From contig NZ_JACXZC010000008.1 in the NCBI RefSeq assembly GCF_020281205.1, forward strand, positions 47,435 to 111,434: a stretch of DNA of 64,000 nucleotides, given 5' to 3'. The translations under genes were made by a program, and so were the position numbers. Below are positions 52,727 to 61,029 of the stretch, one piece after another. Numbering within the stretch: position 1 is the first letter of the stretch; the number at the start of each line of letters is the position of its first letter. Source of the DNA: Empedobacter stercoris (GTDB lineage Bacteria > Bacteroidota > Bacteroidia > Flavobacteriales > Weeksellaceae). The notes beneath the pieces were generated by a model. It ran no database searches. It saw only the letters and a program-made list of their open reading frames with translations, and was not told the DNA's origin.

Positions 52727-53491
52727 ATGAATACACGTAAAGATCAATTACGAGCTTTCGAAAGATTGTTAGATATAATGGATGAATTACGTGAAAAGTG
52801 TCCATGGGATCGTAAACAAACGATGGAAACGTTGCGTACGTTATCTATAGAAGAAATTTATGAACTTTCGGATGCCATTATCGAAAAAGATTCGGATGAA
52901 ATAAAAAAAGAACTAGGTGATGTTTTTCTTCACCTGGTTTTTTATTCTAAAATAGCATCAGAGCAACAAAACTTCGACGTAGCTGATGTTTTAAATGGTA
53001 TTTGTGACAAATTAATTCATCGTCATCCTCATATCTATGGAGATGTAGAAGCAAATACTGAAGAAAAAGTACTTCAAAATTGGGAACAAATCAAATTAAA
53101 AGAAGGAAACAAATCTGTCCTTTCTGGTGTTCCTACTTCTCTCCCAGCAATGGTAAAAGCCTATCGAATTCAAGACAAAGTAAAAGGTGTTGGATTTGAA
53201 TTTGAAAATTCTGAACAAGTTTTTGATAAAATTGTAGAAGAAATTAACGAATTTAAAAACGAAGAAAATCCTTTGGATAAAGAGATGGAATTTGGCGATA
53301 TTTTATTTTCTTTAATTAATTATGGACGATTCAATGGAATTAATTCAGAAGATGCATTAGAACGATCGAACAAAAAATTTATCCGTCGTTTTCAAAAGTT
53401 AGAAGAAATCGCAAAAGAAAATAATCAAAACATTGCCGATTTGACGATTTCTGAATTAGAAAACTTATGGAATTTAGCGAAAATTCGCTAG
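52727..53491 (+). CDS. mazG: Nucleoside triphosphate pyrophosphohydrolase MazG
   Basis: A 254-residue all-alpha NTP pyrophosphatase with two tandem MazG domains. It converts NTPs to NMP and PPi and is thought to clear damaged nucleotides. The N-terminal domain has KCPWDRKQTMETLRTLSIEEIYEL with DEIKKELGDVFLHLVF, the EExxE and ExxD metal sites. The second domain has EEINEFKNE and MEFGDILFSLINYGRF. Lies 6 bases after the DUF5606 gene. Confidence 0.96.
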   Translation: MNTRKDQLRAFERLLDIMDELREKCPWDRKQTMETLRTLSIEEIYELSDAIIEKDSDEIKKELGDVFLHLVFYSKIASEQQNFDVADVLNGICDKLIHRHPHIYGDVEANTEEKVLQNWEQIKLKEGNKSVLSGVPTSLPAMVKAYRIQDKVKGVGFEFENSEQVFDKIVEEINEFKNEENPLDKEMEFGDILFSLINYGRFNGINSEDALERSNKKFIRRFQKLEEIAKENNQNIADLTISELENLWNLAKIR

Positions 53492-53606
53492 TGTAAAATT
53501 GACACTACTGAATGTATTTGATTTTACGAAAACGTTGTAATCAGACGTTTTAACATTATTATAGATATCTTTTATCGACACCAATAAAACAAAGTATTAT
53601 CATTTA

Positions 53607-53638
53607 TTGTGCACGCACAAAAAACCGACCTATATTTG
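53607..53638 (+). promoter_or_regulatory. Promoter of the small RNA gene, with overlapping dyad
   Basis: -33 TTG (53607-53609) and -7 TATATTTG (53631-53638) are 21 bp apart. The -33 element lies within the dyad TTGTGC-AC-GCACAA (53607-53620), which could be an operator. No open reading frame of note follows. Confidence 0.6.
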
Positions 53639-53642
53639 CAAT

Positions 53643-53760
53643 GGTTATAGCGGGCAATAGCTTGTAATAATGGAAGGAAGTTTGTTTACTAAGTAAACAG
53701 TTTTCTCATTTTTTTGTGGTTTTGATGAAAAGGTGACTTAAAGTCGCCTTTTTATTTTTT
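53643..53760 (+). ncRNA. Candidate structured small RNA, about 118 nt
   Basis: In the 341-base gap between mazG and uvrB, a complete promoter is followed by four consecutive hairpins and a T-rich end, with no reasonable ORF. The stems are TTATAGC/GCTTGTAA (53645-53667, one bulge and one wobble), TGTTTAC/GTAAACA with loop TAA (53683-53699), TTTTCTCAT/ATGAAAA (53701-53731, one bulge) and the terminator (53728-53760). The start is set about 5 bases after the -7 box. I do not recognise the family; it lacks the SRP RNA core and any tmRNA tail. The rest of the gap (53492-53606) shows only a weak AAAACGT/ACGTTTT dyad. Confidence 0.65.
53728..53760 (+). terminator. Terminator of the small RNA
   Basis: AAAAGGTGACT pairs with AGTCGCCTTTT (one G-T wobble) across TAA, followed by a long T-run. 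Confidence 0.88.
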
Positions 53761-53820
53761 TATCCGTTTCTTCTTTTAAAACCAACATTTCTCAACACTC
53801 ATTTTTAACTGAATTATTTG

Positions 53821-53828
53821 TAAATTTG
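53821..53828 (+). promoter_or_regulatory. Promoter -7 box of uvrB, leaderless
   Basis: TAAATTTG ends 4 bases before the uvrB ATG, the same spacing as at ruvX, so the transcript should be leaderless. Confidence 0.5.
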
Positions 53829-53832
53829 TAGA

Positions 53833-55824
53833 ATGCAATTTCAATTAAATTCTGAATTCAAGCCTACAGGTGATCAACCAAAAGCTATCGAAGAATTATC
53901 AAGAGGTATTCTTAGTCATGATCGTTATCAAACACTTTTAGGTGTCACTGGTTCTGGTAAAACATTTACGATTGCCAATGTTGTACAAGATGTTCAACGC
54001 CCTACCTTGGTTTTAGCGCATAACAAAACGTTAGCAGCTCAATTGTACATGGAATTCAAAGAGTTTTTTCCGAATAACGCAGTCGAATATTTTGTATCCT
54101 ATTACGATTACTATCAACCCGAAGCTTATATCCCTTCTTCAGGAACCTATATCGAAAAGGATTTATCAATTAACGAAGAAATCGAAAAGTTACGATTAAG
54201 TACAACTTCTTCTCTACTCTCTGGTCGTCGTGACATTTTAGTAGTCGCTTCGGTTTCGTGTTTATATGGAATTGGAAATCCAACAGAATTTCATAAAAAT
54301 GTAATTCAGATTGAAACTGGACAAATTATTTCCCGAACAGCTTTTTTACATAAATTGGTTCAGGCATTATATTCGAGAACTGAAGGACTTTTTCAACGCG
54401 GAAATTTCAGAATTAAAGGCGATACGTTAGATATTTTTCCAGCTTACGCAGATGACGGAATTCGAATTAATTTCTTTGGAGATGAGATCGAAGAAATTTC
54501 AGTTTTTAATGTTGAAACAGGTAAAACTTCTACCAAATTAGATAAAATTAATATTTATCCTGCTAATTTATTTGTAACTTCTAAAGATACCTTAAATGGC
54601 GCTATTGCTGATATTCAAATTGATTTAGGAAAACAAGTTGATTATTACAAAGAAATTGGAAAACATCTCGAAGCTAAACGTCTGCAAGAACGCACAGAAT
54701 TTGATTTGGAGATGATCAAAGAATTAGGATACTGTTCTGGAATAGAAAATTATTCTAGATACTTAGATGGTCGCGAACCTGGAACTCGTCCCTTCTGTTT
54801 GTTAGATTATTTCCCTGAAGATTATTTGATGGTCATCGACGAATCTCACGTTACAGTTTCTCAAGTTCATGCCATGTACGGAGGAGACCGTTCTCGTAAA
54901 GAGAATTTGGTCGAATATGGTTTTAGACTTCCAGCTGCAATGGACAATCGTCCTTTAAAATTTGAAGAATTTGAAGCTTTACAAAATCAAGTGATTTATG
55001 TATCGGCTACGCCAGCAAATTACGAGTTAGAAAAATCAGAAGGAATTGTTGTGGAACAAGTCATTCGTCCAACAGGATTATTAGATCCAATTATCGAAAT
55101 TCGTCCTACACAAAACCAAGTAGATGATTTGATGGAAGAAATCAATAAATGTGTTGAGTTAGACGAACGTGTTTTGGTGACAACTTTAACCAAACGAATG
55201 GCAGAAGAATTAACGAAATACTTAACTAAATACGGCGTTCGTTGTCGCTACATTCACTCTGATGTTGACACTTTAGAACGTGTTCAAATTATGGCTGATT
55301 TGCGTACAGGACTATTTGATGTATTGGTTGGTGTTAATCTTTTGAGAGAAGGTTTAGATTTACCCGAAGTTTCTTTGGTTGCAATATTAGATGCTGATAA
55401 AGAGGGGTTCTTAAGAAGTCATCGTTCGTTAACACAAACAGTTGGTCGTGCAGCGAGAAATATCAACGGTTTAGCGATTATGTACGCAGATCGTATAACA
55501 GACAGTATGCAATTAACGATAGACGAAACTAATCGTCGTCGTGAAATACAAATGCAATACAACAAAGAACACAATAAAGTTCCACAAGCACTAAACAAAA
55601 AAATTACAAAGCTAAGTTTAGCGGCAGCAGAATTTGAAGAAAATCCATACGAACAAAAACATTTGATTCAGCAAGCTGCGGAAATTAATGAAAACTATTC
55701 AACCGAAGATAAAGATAAGTTGGTACAAAAATTGCAGAAGGAAATGGAAAAAGCTGCAAAAAATTTAGATTTTATAAAAGCAGCCGAGTTGAGAGATCAA
55801 ATTCAACTCTTAACCAAAGAATAG
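53833..55824 (+). CDS. uvrB: Excinuclease ABC subunit UvrB
   Basis: A 663-residue helicase-like subunit of nucleotide excision repair that checks DNA damage and loads UvrC. Walker A is GVTGSGKT, the beta-hairpin region has YYDYYQPEAYIPSSGTYIEKD, motif II is DESH, and motifs V and VI are GVNLLREGLDLPEV and QTVGRAARN. The C-terminal UVR helix pair (about 625-660) for UvrC binding is intact. No obvious SOS box was seen before it. Confidence 0.98.
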   Translation: MQFQLNSEFKPTGDQPKAIEELSRGILSHDRYQTLLGVTGSGKTFTIANVVQDVQRPTLVLAHNKTLAAQLYMEFKEFFPNNAVEYFVSYYDYYQPEAYIPSSGTYIEKDLSINEEIEKLRLSTTSSLLSGRRDILVVASVSCLYGIGNPTEFHKNVIQIETGQIISRTAFLHKLVQALYSRTEGLFQRGNFRIKGDTLDIFPAYADDGIRINFFGDEIEEISVFNVETGKTSTKLDKINIYPANLFVTSKDTLNGAIADIQIDLGKQVDYYKEIGKHLEAKRLQERTEFDLEMIKELGYCSGIENYSRYLDGREPGTRPFCLLDYFPEDYLMVIDESHVTVSQVHAMYGGDRSRKENLVEYGFRLPAAMDNRPLKFEEFEALQNQVIYVSATPANYELEKSEGIVVEQVIRPTGLLDPIIEIRPTQNQVDDLMEEINKCVELDERVLVTTLTKRMAEELTKYLTKYGVRCRYIHSDVDTLERVQIMADLRTGLFDVLVGVNLLREGLDLPEVSLVAILDADKEGFLRSHRSLTQTVGRAARNINGLAIMYADRITDSMQLTIDETNRRREIQMQYNKEHNKVPQALNKKITKLSLAAAEFEENPYEQKHLIQQAAEINENYSTEDKDKLVQKLQKEMEKAAKNLDFIKAAELRDQIQLLTKE

Positions 55825-55844
55825 TACGTTTTTTTTCTGTTTCA

Positions 55845-56654
55845 ATGAAATTTTTAAGTTTTACATTTATATTAATATTTACTCTTTTCACCTCTTGTAA
55901 TACACATATTCTAAAATCTTCTACGAATAATGAATTAATAGAAAATGAAGAGTATAGTATCATTCATCCTCGTGAATTGAAGATTTTTAAACGTTTTGAT
56001 ACACCTCCAAATTTTTCAAGAAATCAAAATTATAATAACTTTGGAAAATGGTTAAATAATATTTCGCTTAAAAATAGCAATACCCCCGTTTATACTTTTG
56101 ACGGTCAAAAAAAACCTAATCCTAATATTTATGTTGGAGTTTTAGATTTAGAACAACCAAAAAAAAATGTTCAGTTTAATGCAAATGCAGTTATGAGCTT
56201 GCGCTTAGAATATTTTTATCGTTCCAAAAAATATCTTGAAATGGATAAATTGGCAAAAGTTTCAACTCAACCAATTCCTTATTCAAAATATGTAAATGGC
56301 GATTATTCTTATTCAAAATACATTGAATATTTACAATATTACTTAGAAAACACCAATTCGAATACCATGTCTGAGTTAATGAAACCTATCAACCTCAAAG
56401 ATTTACAAATAGGCGATGTTTTCTTGCAAAAAGGAAGTATAAAAAATCATGCTGTTATCGTGATGGATCTTGCTGAAGATAACTTAGGAAACAAACTCTT
56501 TATTCTGGCGCAAAGCTATTATCCAAGCCAAGATTTACAAATTATTACGAATCCAAGCAATGATTTAATATCTCCTTGGTATATGGCAAAAGAAGGCGTT
56601 CTATTAACGCCTGAATGGCGATTTTTAACTTCGGATCTAATGCGTTTTAAATAA
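55845..56654 (+). CDS. DUF4846 lipoprotein
   Basis: A 269-residue lipoprotein with lipobox LFTSC (C18) and the DUF4846 domain over most of the mature part. Typical segments are DLQIGDVFLQKGSIKNHAVIVMDLAED, FILAQSYYPSQDLQII and the end SPWYMAKEGVLLTPEWRF. The conserved His in NHAVIV and the fold hints suggest an NlpC/P60-like relative, but no activity is proven. It lies 20 bases after uvrB, same direction. Confidence 0.85.
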   Translation: MKFLSFTFILIFTLFTSCNTHILKSSTNNELIENEEYSIIHPRELKIFKRFDTPPNFSRNQNYNNFGKWLNNISLKNSNTPVYTFDGQKKPNPNIYVGVLDLEQPKKNVQFNANAVMSLRLEYFYRSKKYLEMDKLAKVSTQPIPYSKYVNGDYSYSKYIEYLQYYLENTNSNTMSELMKPINLKDLQIGDVFLQKGSIKNHAVIVMDLAEDNLGNKLFILAQSYYPSQDLQIITNPSNDLISPWYMAKEGVLLTPEWRFLTSDLMRFK

Positions 56655-56685
56655 CAATTTACTTTTTCAATCGTTTCATTTTACT

Positions 56686-56693
56686 TAAATTTG
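56686..56693 (+). promoter_or_regulatory. Promoter -7 box of the second cysteine desulfurase
   Basis: TAAATTTG fits TAnnTTTG, 45 bases before the gene. Confidence 0.45.
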
Positions 56694-56738
56694 TTGATCA
56701 AAACCCAATAATTAATTAATACAGTAAAATAATCGATA

Positions 56739-57899
56739 ATGCAAAGAGTATATTTAGACAATGCAGCAACAACAGCAATTCGTCCAGAAGTAGTAGACGA
56801 AATGGCTCATGTGATGAAAAACGTTTTTGGTAACCCATCTTCTACTCACGTTTTTGGTAGAGAAGCCAAAGCATTGATCGAAATATCAAGGAAAAATATT
56901 GCGCAACGATTAAACGTTTCTCCTGCCGAAATTTATTTCACTTCTTGTGGAACAGAATCTAACAACACAATTATTCGTTCTTGTATTAATGATTTGGGCG
57001 TTACTCGAATCATTACATCTGATATGGAGCACAAATGTGTGCAAGAAAGCGTAAAAGACGTTGAAAATAGAGCCAATATTGAAGTCGTTAAATTGAATAT
57101 TTTAAAAGACGGAAATATCGATTATGCTCAATTAGAAGAAGTATTAAAAGATCAATCTAAAAAAACATTGGTTTCATTAATGCATGCAAACAACGAAATT
57201 GGAAACTTAACAGACGTGAAAGCAATTTCTAAAATGTGTCAAGAAAATAATGCATTATTCCATACCGACACAGTACAAACTGTTGGTCATTATGATTTAG
57301 ATTTTCAAGATTTGGGAATGGATTTCGCTTCTTGCTCTGCTCATAAAATTCATGGTCCAAAAGGTGCTGGGTTCTTGTATGCTAAAAAAGCATCACATAT
57401 CAAACCATTGATTGCTGGTGGTGGACAAGAAAGAGGTTTACGTTCTGGAACAGAAAATGTATACGGAATTGTTGGTCTTTCAAAATCATTAGACTTGGCT
57501 TTAGATGAATTAGAAGCACATGTAAAACACATCAAAGAAATCAAACAATATACGATTGATCAATTAAAAAAAGCAATTCCAGGTGTCGCTTTTAACGGAC
57601 TTTCTGAAGATTTAGACAAAAGTTTATACGCTTTATTAAGCATCAAATTACCATTTCACGACACATTAATTGGTTTCGAATTAGAATTGGCAGGTATCGC
57701 AGTTTCTCAAGGAAGTGCATGCAGTTCTGGTGCAGCTAAAGTTTCATTAGTCATGCAAACATTATATACAGAAGAAGAAATCGATCAAATGACACCTTTA
57801 CGTGTTTCGTATTCGTATGAAACAACTAAAGAGGAGATTGATATTCTAATCGGTACCTTGAAAAAAATCGCTGAAAAGCATCAATTACAAAACGCTTAA
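56739..57899 (+). CDS. Cysteine desulfurase, NifS/IscS type
   Basis: A 386-residue group I PLP-dependent desulfurase. It opens VYLDNAATTAIRPEVVDEM; the PLP lysine lies in SCSAHKIHGPKGAGFLYAKK; and the persulfide cysteine is C328 in SQGSACSSGAAK on the long group I loop. It differs from SufS by this loop, and no iscU or iscA gene is nearby, so it may feed tRNA thiolation or another sulfur pathway. Its stop overlaps the cvpA start (TAATG). Confidence 0.92.
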   Translation: MQRVYLDNAATTAIRPEVVDEMAHVMKNVFGNPSSTHVFGREAKALIEISRKNIAQRLNVSPAEIYFTSCGTESNNTIIRSCINDLGVTRIITSDMEHKCVQESVKDVENRANIEVVKLNILKDGNIDYAQLEEVLKDQSKKTLVSLMHANNEIGNLTDVKAISKMCQENNALFHTDTVQTVGHYDLDFQDLGMDFASCSAHKIHGPKGAGFLYAKKASHIKPLIAGGGQERGLRSGTENVYGIVGLSKSLDLALDELEAHVKHIKEIKQYTIDQLKKAIPGVAFNGLSEDLDKSLYALLSIKLPFHDTLIGFELELAGIAVSQGSACSSGAAKVSLVMQTLYTEEEIDQMTPLRVSYSYETTKEEIDILIGTLKKIAEKHQLQNA

Positions 57900-58420
57900 T
57901 GTCAGATTTTAATCAACTTGATATCCTCATCCTAATTGCATTAGCTTTTGGGTTTATCAATGGATTTTTCAAAGGATTTATTTCACAATTAATTGGTTTA
58001 ATCGGATTTTTTGTCGCAATTTGGTTAAGTTTTAAATTTTATCAAATCATTGAAATTTATGTCGATGCTTACAATATCGTCGCTGATAGTTTAACTTCAA
58101 TAGTTGCCTTAATAATCACCTTTGCGTTAGCTTTTTTCACCATAAAGTTAGCCTCAAGTATCACGCAAAAAACCGTCGAAGCAGTTGGTTTAGGAATCAT
58201 AAATCGATTTGGTGGAGCAGCTTTAGGATTAATTATTTCATTATTATTATCCGCAAGTGTTTTGTATTACGCAGATCCAATTTTAGAATTAGGTTTTAAA
58301 GAAACAAAAGACGAAAGTCAAATTTTACCTATTCTAAATGAGAGTTCTCAAATCATCAAAAACTCCATCTTCGAGACAAAAGATAATCTACGAAACGTAT
58401 CAAACGATTCTATAAAATAA
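57899..58420 (+). CDS. CvpA family membrane protein
   Basis: A 173-residue protein with four predicted membrane segments (about 8-24, 28-46, 65-85, 100-123) and a hydrophilic C-terminal tail. DILILIALAFGFINGFFKGFISQLIGLIG is the CvpA signature. CvpA was found through colicin V production in E. coli; its wider role in envelope homeostasis is not settled. It overlaps the desulfurase stop by one base, so it is translationally coupled. Confidence 0.92.
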   Translation: MSDFNQLDILILIALAFGFINGFFKGFISQLIGLIGFFVAIWLSFKFYQIIEIYVDAYNIVADSLTSIVALIITFALAFFTIKLASSITQKTVEAVGLGIINRFGGAALGLIISLLLSASVLYYADPILELGFKETKDESQILPILNESSQIIKNSIFETKDNLRNVSNDSIK

Positions 58421-58430
58421 CATAATTAAA

Positions 58431-58509
58431 AACAAGAAGCTTCTTATCAGCTAACAAGAAGCTTCTCGACACCTAAAAGGAAGCTTCTCGTTTTGCAACG
58501 AGAGGCTTC
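58431..58509 (+). repeat. Threefold AGAAGCTTCT repeat ending in a terminator
   Basis: Three near-identical units (AACAAGAAGCTTCT at 58431 and 58453, AAAAGGAAGCTTCTCG at 58475) follow cvpA. The third unit pairs with 58497-58509 to form a 13-bp stem (GAAGCTTCTCGTT, one wobble) around TTGC, then TTATTTTAT. Each unit also contains the palindrome AGAAGCTTCT (GGAAGCTTCT in the third). Confidence 0.85.
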
Positions 58510-58606
58510 TTATTTTATAATTAGAAAGTCTTTTTAAGTTAAATAAAATCTACTAACGACATCTTATGTCGGATAAAATCGTTCCTTTGTTCTAAATTTA
58601 TCATCC

Positions 58607-59983
58607 ATGAACAGCGCAATTATCTTAACAGCCCTTCTTTTTTTTATCATTGGTGCTGTAATCAGTTTTTTATATGCTAAATCTAAAGCAAATTTAGCCA
58701 TAATTGGAAATGAAATAAAATACCAAGAACTTCAGAAACAATATGAATCGTTAAAAAGTGAGTTTATCGAAATAAAAGATGATGCCAATTTCAATTTGGA
58801 TCAATGGCAAAAAGAACGCGAAAAAAATACGGAATTAACCGTCCGTCATCAAGAAGCGATAAAAGCAGTTGAAGAACAGAAATCATTTATGCTTGAAACA
58901 AACGAACGATTAAAAGAGCAATTCGAAGCACTATCAGCTCAAGTTTTGAGAAGTAATAATGAACAATTTCTTGATTTAGCAAAAACGACGTTAGACAAAC
59001 ACTTTTCTGATTCGAAGAATGATTTGGAAAAACGTCAACAAGCCATTGATTCTTTGATCAAACCTTTGAATGAAAGCTTAAATAAATTTGATGGAAAAAT
59101 TTCTGAAATTGAAAAGGCACGTGAAGGTGCATATTCAGAAATAAAAGTTTTCTTAGATTCGATGCGTGGCACAACGGATAAATTACAAAAAGAAACCAAC
59201 ACCTTAGTTTCTGCACTTAAAACTTCGCACACAAGAGGAAAATATGGTGAAATAGGTTTGCGTCGTGTCGTTGAATTTGCTGGCATGTCATCTTTTTGCG
59301 ATTTCGAAGAACAAACTTCTGTACAATCTGAAAATGGTTTACTTCGTCCCGATTTAATTGTTAATCTTCCAGGAAATCGTAAAGTAATCGTGGACTCTAA
59401 AGTTCCATTGAACCAGTATATGATGGCTTTTGAAACGGAAGATGAAACCCAAAGGAAACATCATTTGCAACTACATGCAAAAGCAGTGCGCGAACATCTA
59501 AAGAATTTAAGCTCTAAAGCCTATTGGAATCAATATACCGAAGCACCAGATTATGTGGTGATGTATCTACAAATTGAAAGTTCTTTTGGTGCAGCCTTAG
59601 AATTGGAGCGAACTTTGATAGAAGATGCTCTAAACAATAGAATAATTATTGCAACACCCACTACTTTGATTACAATGCTTCGTACAATTGCGTTTAGCTG
59701 GCAACAATTAAATGTTGCAGAAAATATATATCAAATGCGCGATGCTGGAATCGAATTATACAATCGTGTAAACGTTTTAATTCAACATTTAGCCACAGTC
59801 GGTCATAATTTAAATCAAGCAACACAAAGTTATAATAAAGCGATCGGATCGCTTGAAAACCGCTTTATTCCTCAGGTGAAAAAGCTGAAAGAAATAGGTG
59901 GTACTTTGATGGAAAAAGAAATTTCAGAAACTAAGCCTGTCGACACAATGATTCGTGCAATAAATAACGTAGATATTCAATAA
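58607..59983 (+). CDS. rmuC: DNA recombination protein RmuC
   Basis: A 458-residue protein with an N-terminal membrane segment (about 4-24), a long coiled coil (about 30-200) and the RmuC nuclease-like domain. Key segments are GKYGEIGLRRVVEFAGM, VIVDSKVPLNQYMMAFE, and YVVMYLQIESSFGAALE, consistent with the PD-(D/E)XK fold. RmuC limits inversions at short inverted repeats. Monocistronic, with a terminator-like repeat before it. Confidence 0.95.
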   Translation: MNSAIILTALLFFIIGAVISFLYAKSKANLAIIGNEIKYQELQKQYESLKSEFIEIKDDANFNLDQWQKEREKNTELTVRHQEAIKAVEEQKSFMLETNERLKEQFEALSAQVLRSNNEQFLDLAKTTLDKHFSDSKNDLEKRQQAIDSLIKPLNESLNKFDGKISEIEKAREGAYSEIKVFLDSMRGTTDKLQKETNTLVSALKTSHTRGKYGEIGLRRVVEFAGMSSFCDFEEQTSVQSENGLLRPDLIVNLPGNRKVIVDSKVPLNQYMMAFETEDETQRKHHLQLHAKAVREHLKNLSSKAYWNQYTEAPDYVVMYLQIESSFGAALELERTLIEDALNNRIIIATPTTLITMLRTIAFSWQQLNVAENIYQMRDAGIELYNRVNVLIQHLATVGHNLNQATQSYNKAIGSLENRFIPQVKKLKEIGGTLMEKEISETKPVDTMIRAINNVDIQ

Positions 59984-59989
59984 TCATTC

Positions 59990-59997
59990 TATATTTG
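59990..59997 (+). promoter_or_regulatory. Promoter -7 box of the first secreted paralogue
   Basis: TATATTTG fits TAnnTTTG, 17 bases before the ATG at 60015. Confidence 0.45.
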
Positions 59998-60014
59998 TAC
60001 AACTATTTACGAGA

Positions 60015-60953
60015 ATGAAAACAAGTCTATTTACCTTGATTTTACTTTATTCTCCTGCAATTTTTGCGCAGGTAAATTTTGAAGAAAAATCTGTTCAGGT
60101 AAAACCAAATTTAGAACTAAATAAAGTATACAACTATTCATTTACAGATCGTAACTTCTCGATTTCTGTAAATGATACTGTGTCTAAAGTTGTCAACCAA
60201 TCATACAAATCGGTTGAACTGATGGATAAAAATGAATTTGCCAACAAGTACACATTTATCAATGGTAAAAATCATTCGAATGATCCTGATGATTTCTACC
60301 GCGATTTCATCAATAATTCTGAAGGATTGGAATATCAATTTACGACAAATCCTTCTGGTGAATTTTTAGAATTATTGAATACTCCTCAGATTGAAGAAAA
60401 ATTGCTTAAAATAACAGATCGACTTTCTAAACAACGTAAAAAATCTGAAGATTATAAAGCTAACATTGCACACATCGAAGAAATGATCAAATCAAAAACC
60501 TATGTTCCCTACGTTTTTGAACAAGAAGTGCATGTTTTCAGTTATTTCAATGGGCAATATTTTCGTTTAGGCGAAAATTATGAAGGAAGATCTGTCCAAG
60601 AAAATATTTTTGGTTTCCCTATTTCATCAACAACCAACACTTATCTAAAGGATCTTAACAAAGAGCAAGGGACTTATACCATTGTTTCTGACCAAAATTT
60701 GAGCAAGGATGATTTTGAAAAATTATGGGAAGAAATGGCGTATTATATGCTAAATGATGCCAAATTGAATTTATCTCAAGAACAAGTAAAAAAAGAGATT
60801 AAAAAATATTCGGAAACGGTAGAACTGAAAGTAAAGTATGAGAATACCTACAACTTGAATTCTATTCTTTTAAAATCTGAATATTTATTCAGTTTAAATA
60901 TTGGTGCTAAAAAAACGGTTAATCACTTAAGCATTAAATTATTGAATGATTAA
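60015..60953 (+). CDS. Hypothetical secreted protein, paralogue A
   Basis: A 312-residue exported protein with signal peptide MKTSLFTLILLYSPAIFAQ. I do not recognise a family. The mature part alternates strand-like and helical blocks: a beta start (LNKVYNYSFTDRNFSISVND), a helical middle (about 120-165) and a late helical DDFEKLWEEMAYYMLN. The next gene shows the same order, so the two look like an old tandem duplication. Probably periplasmic. Confidence 0.7.
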   Translation: MKTSLFTLILLYSPAIFAQVNFEEKSVQVKPNLELNKVYNYSFTDRNFSISVNDTVSKVVNQSYKSVELMDKNEFANKYTFINGKNHSNDPDDFYRDFINNSEGLEYQFTTNPSGEFLELLNTPQIEEKLLKITDRLSKQRKKSEDYKANIAHIEEMIKSKTYVPYVFEQEVHVFSYFNGQYFRLGENYEGRSVQENIFGFPISSTTNTYLKDLNKEQGTYTIVSDQNLSKDDFEKLWEEMAYYMLNDAKLNLSQEQVKKEIKKYSETVELKVKYENTYNLNSILLKSEYLFSLNIGAKKTVNHLSIKLLND

Positions 60954-61029
60954 ACTTTTATTTTTTAGTGATTTAAAGAACCTTTTAAAATAATTTGGTT
61001 TATTTTTGACTTAGACTTGATACTTTTTA

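Noticed and set aside
53643..53760. SRP (4.5S) RNA
   Set aside because: GGAAGGAAG is present, but the following GCAGC and the paired helix of the SRP core are missing.
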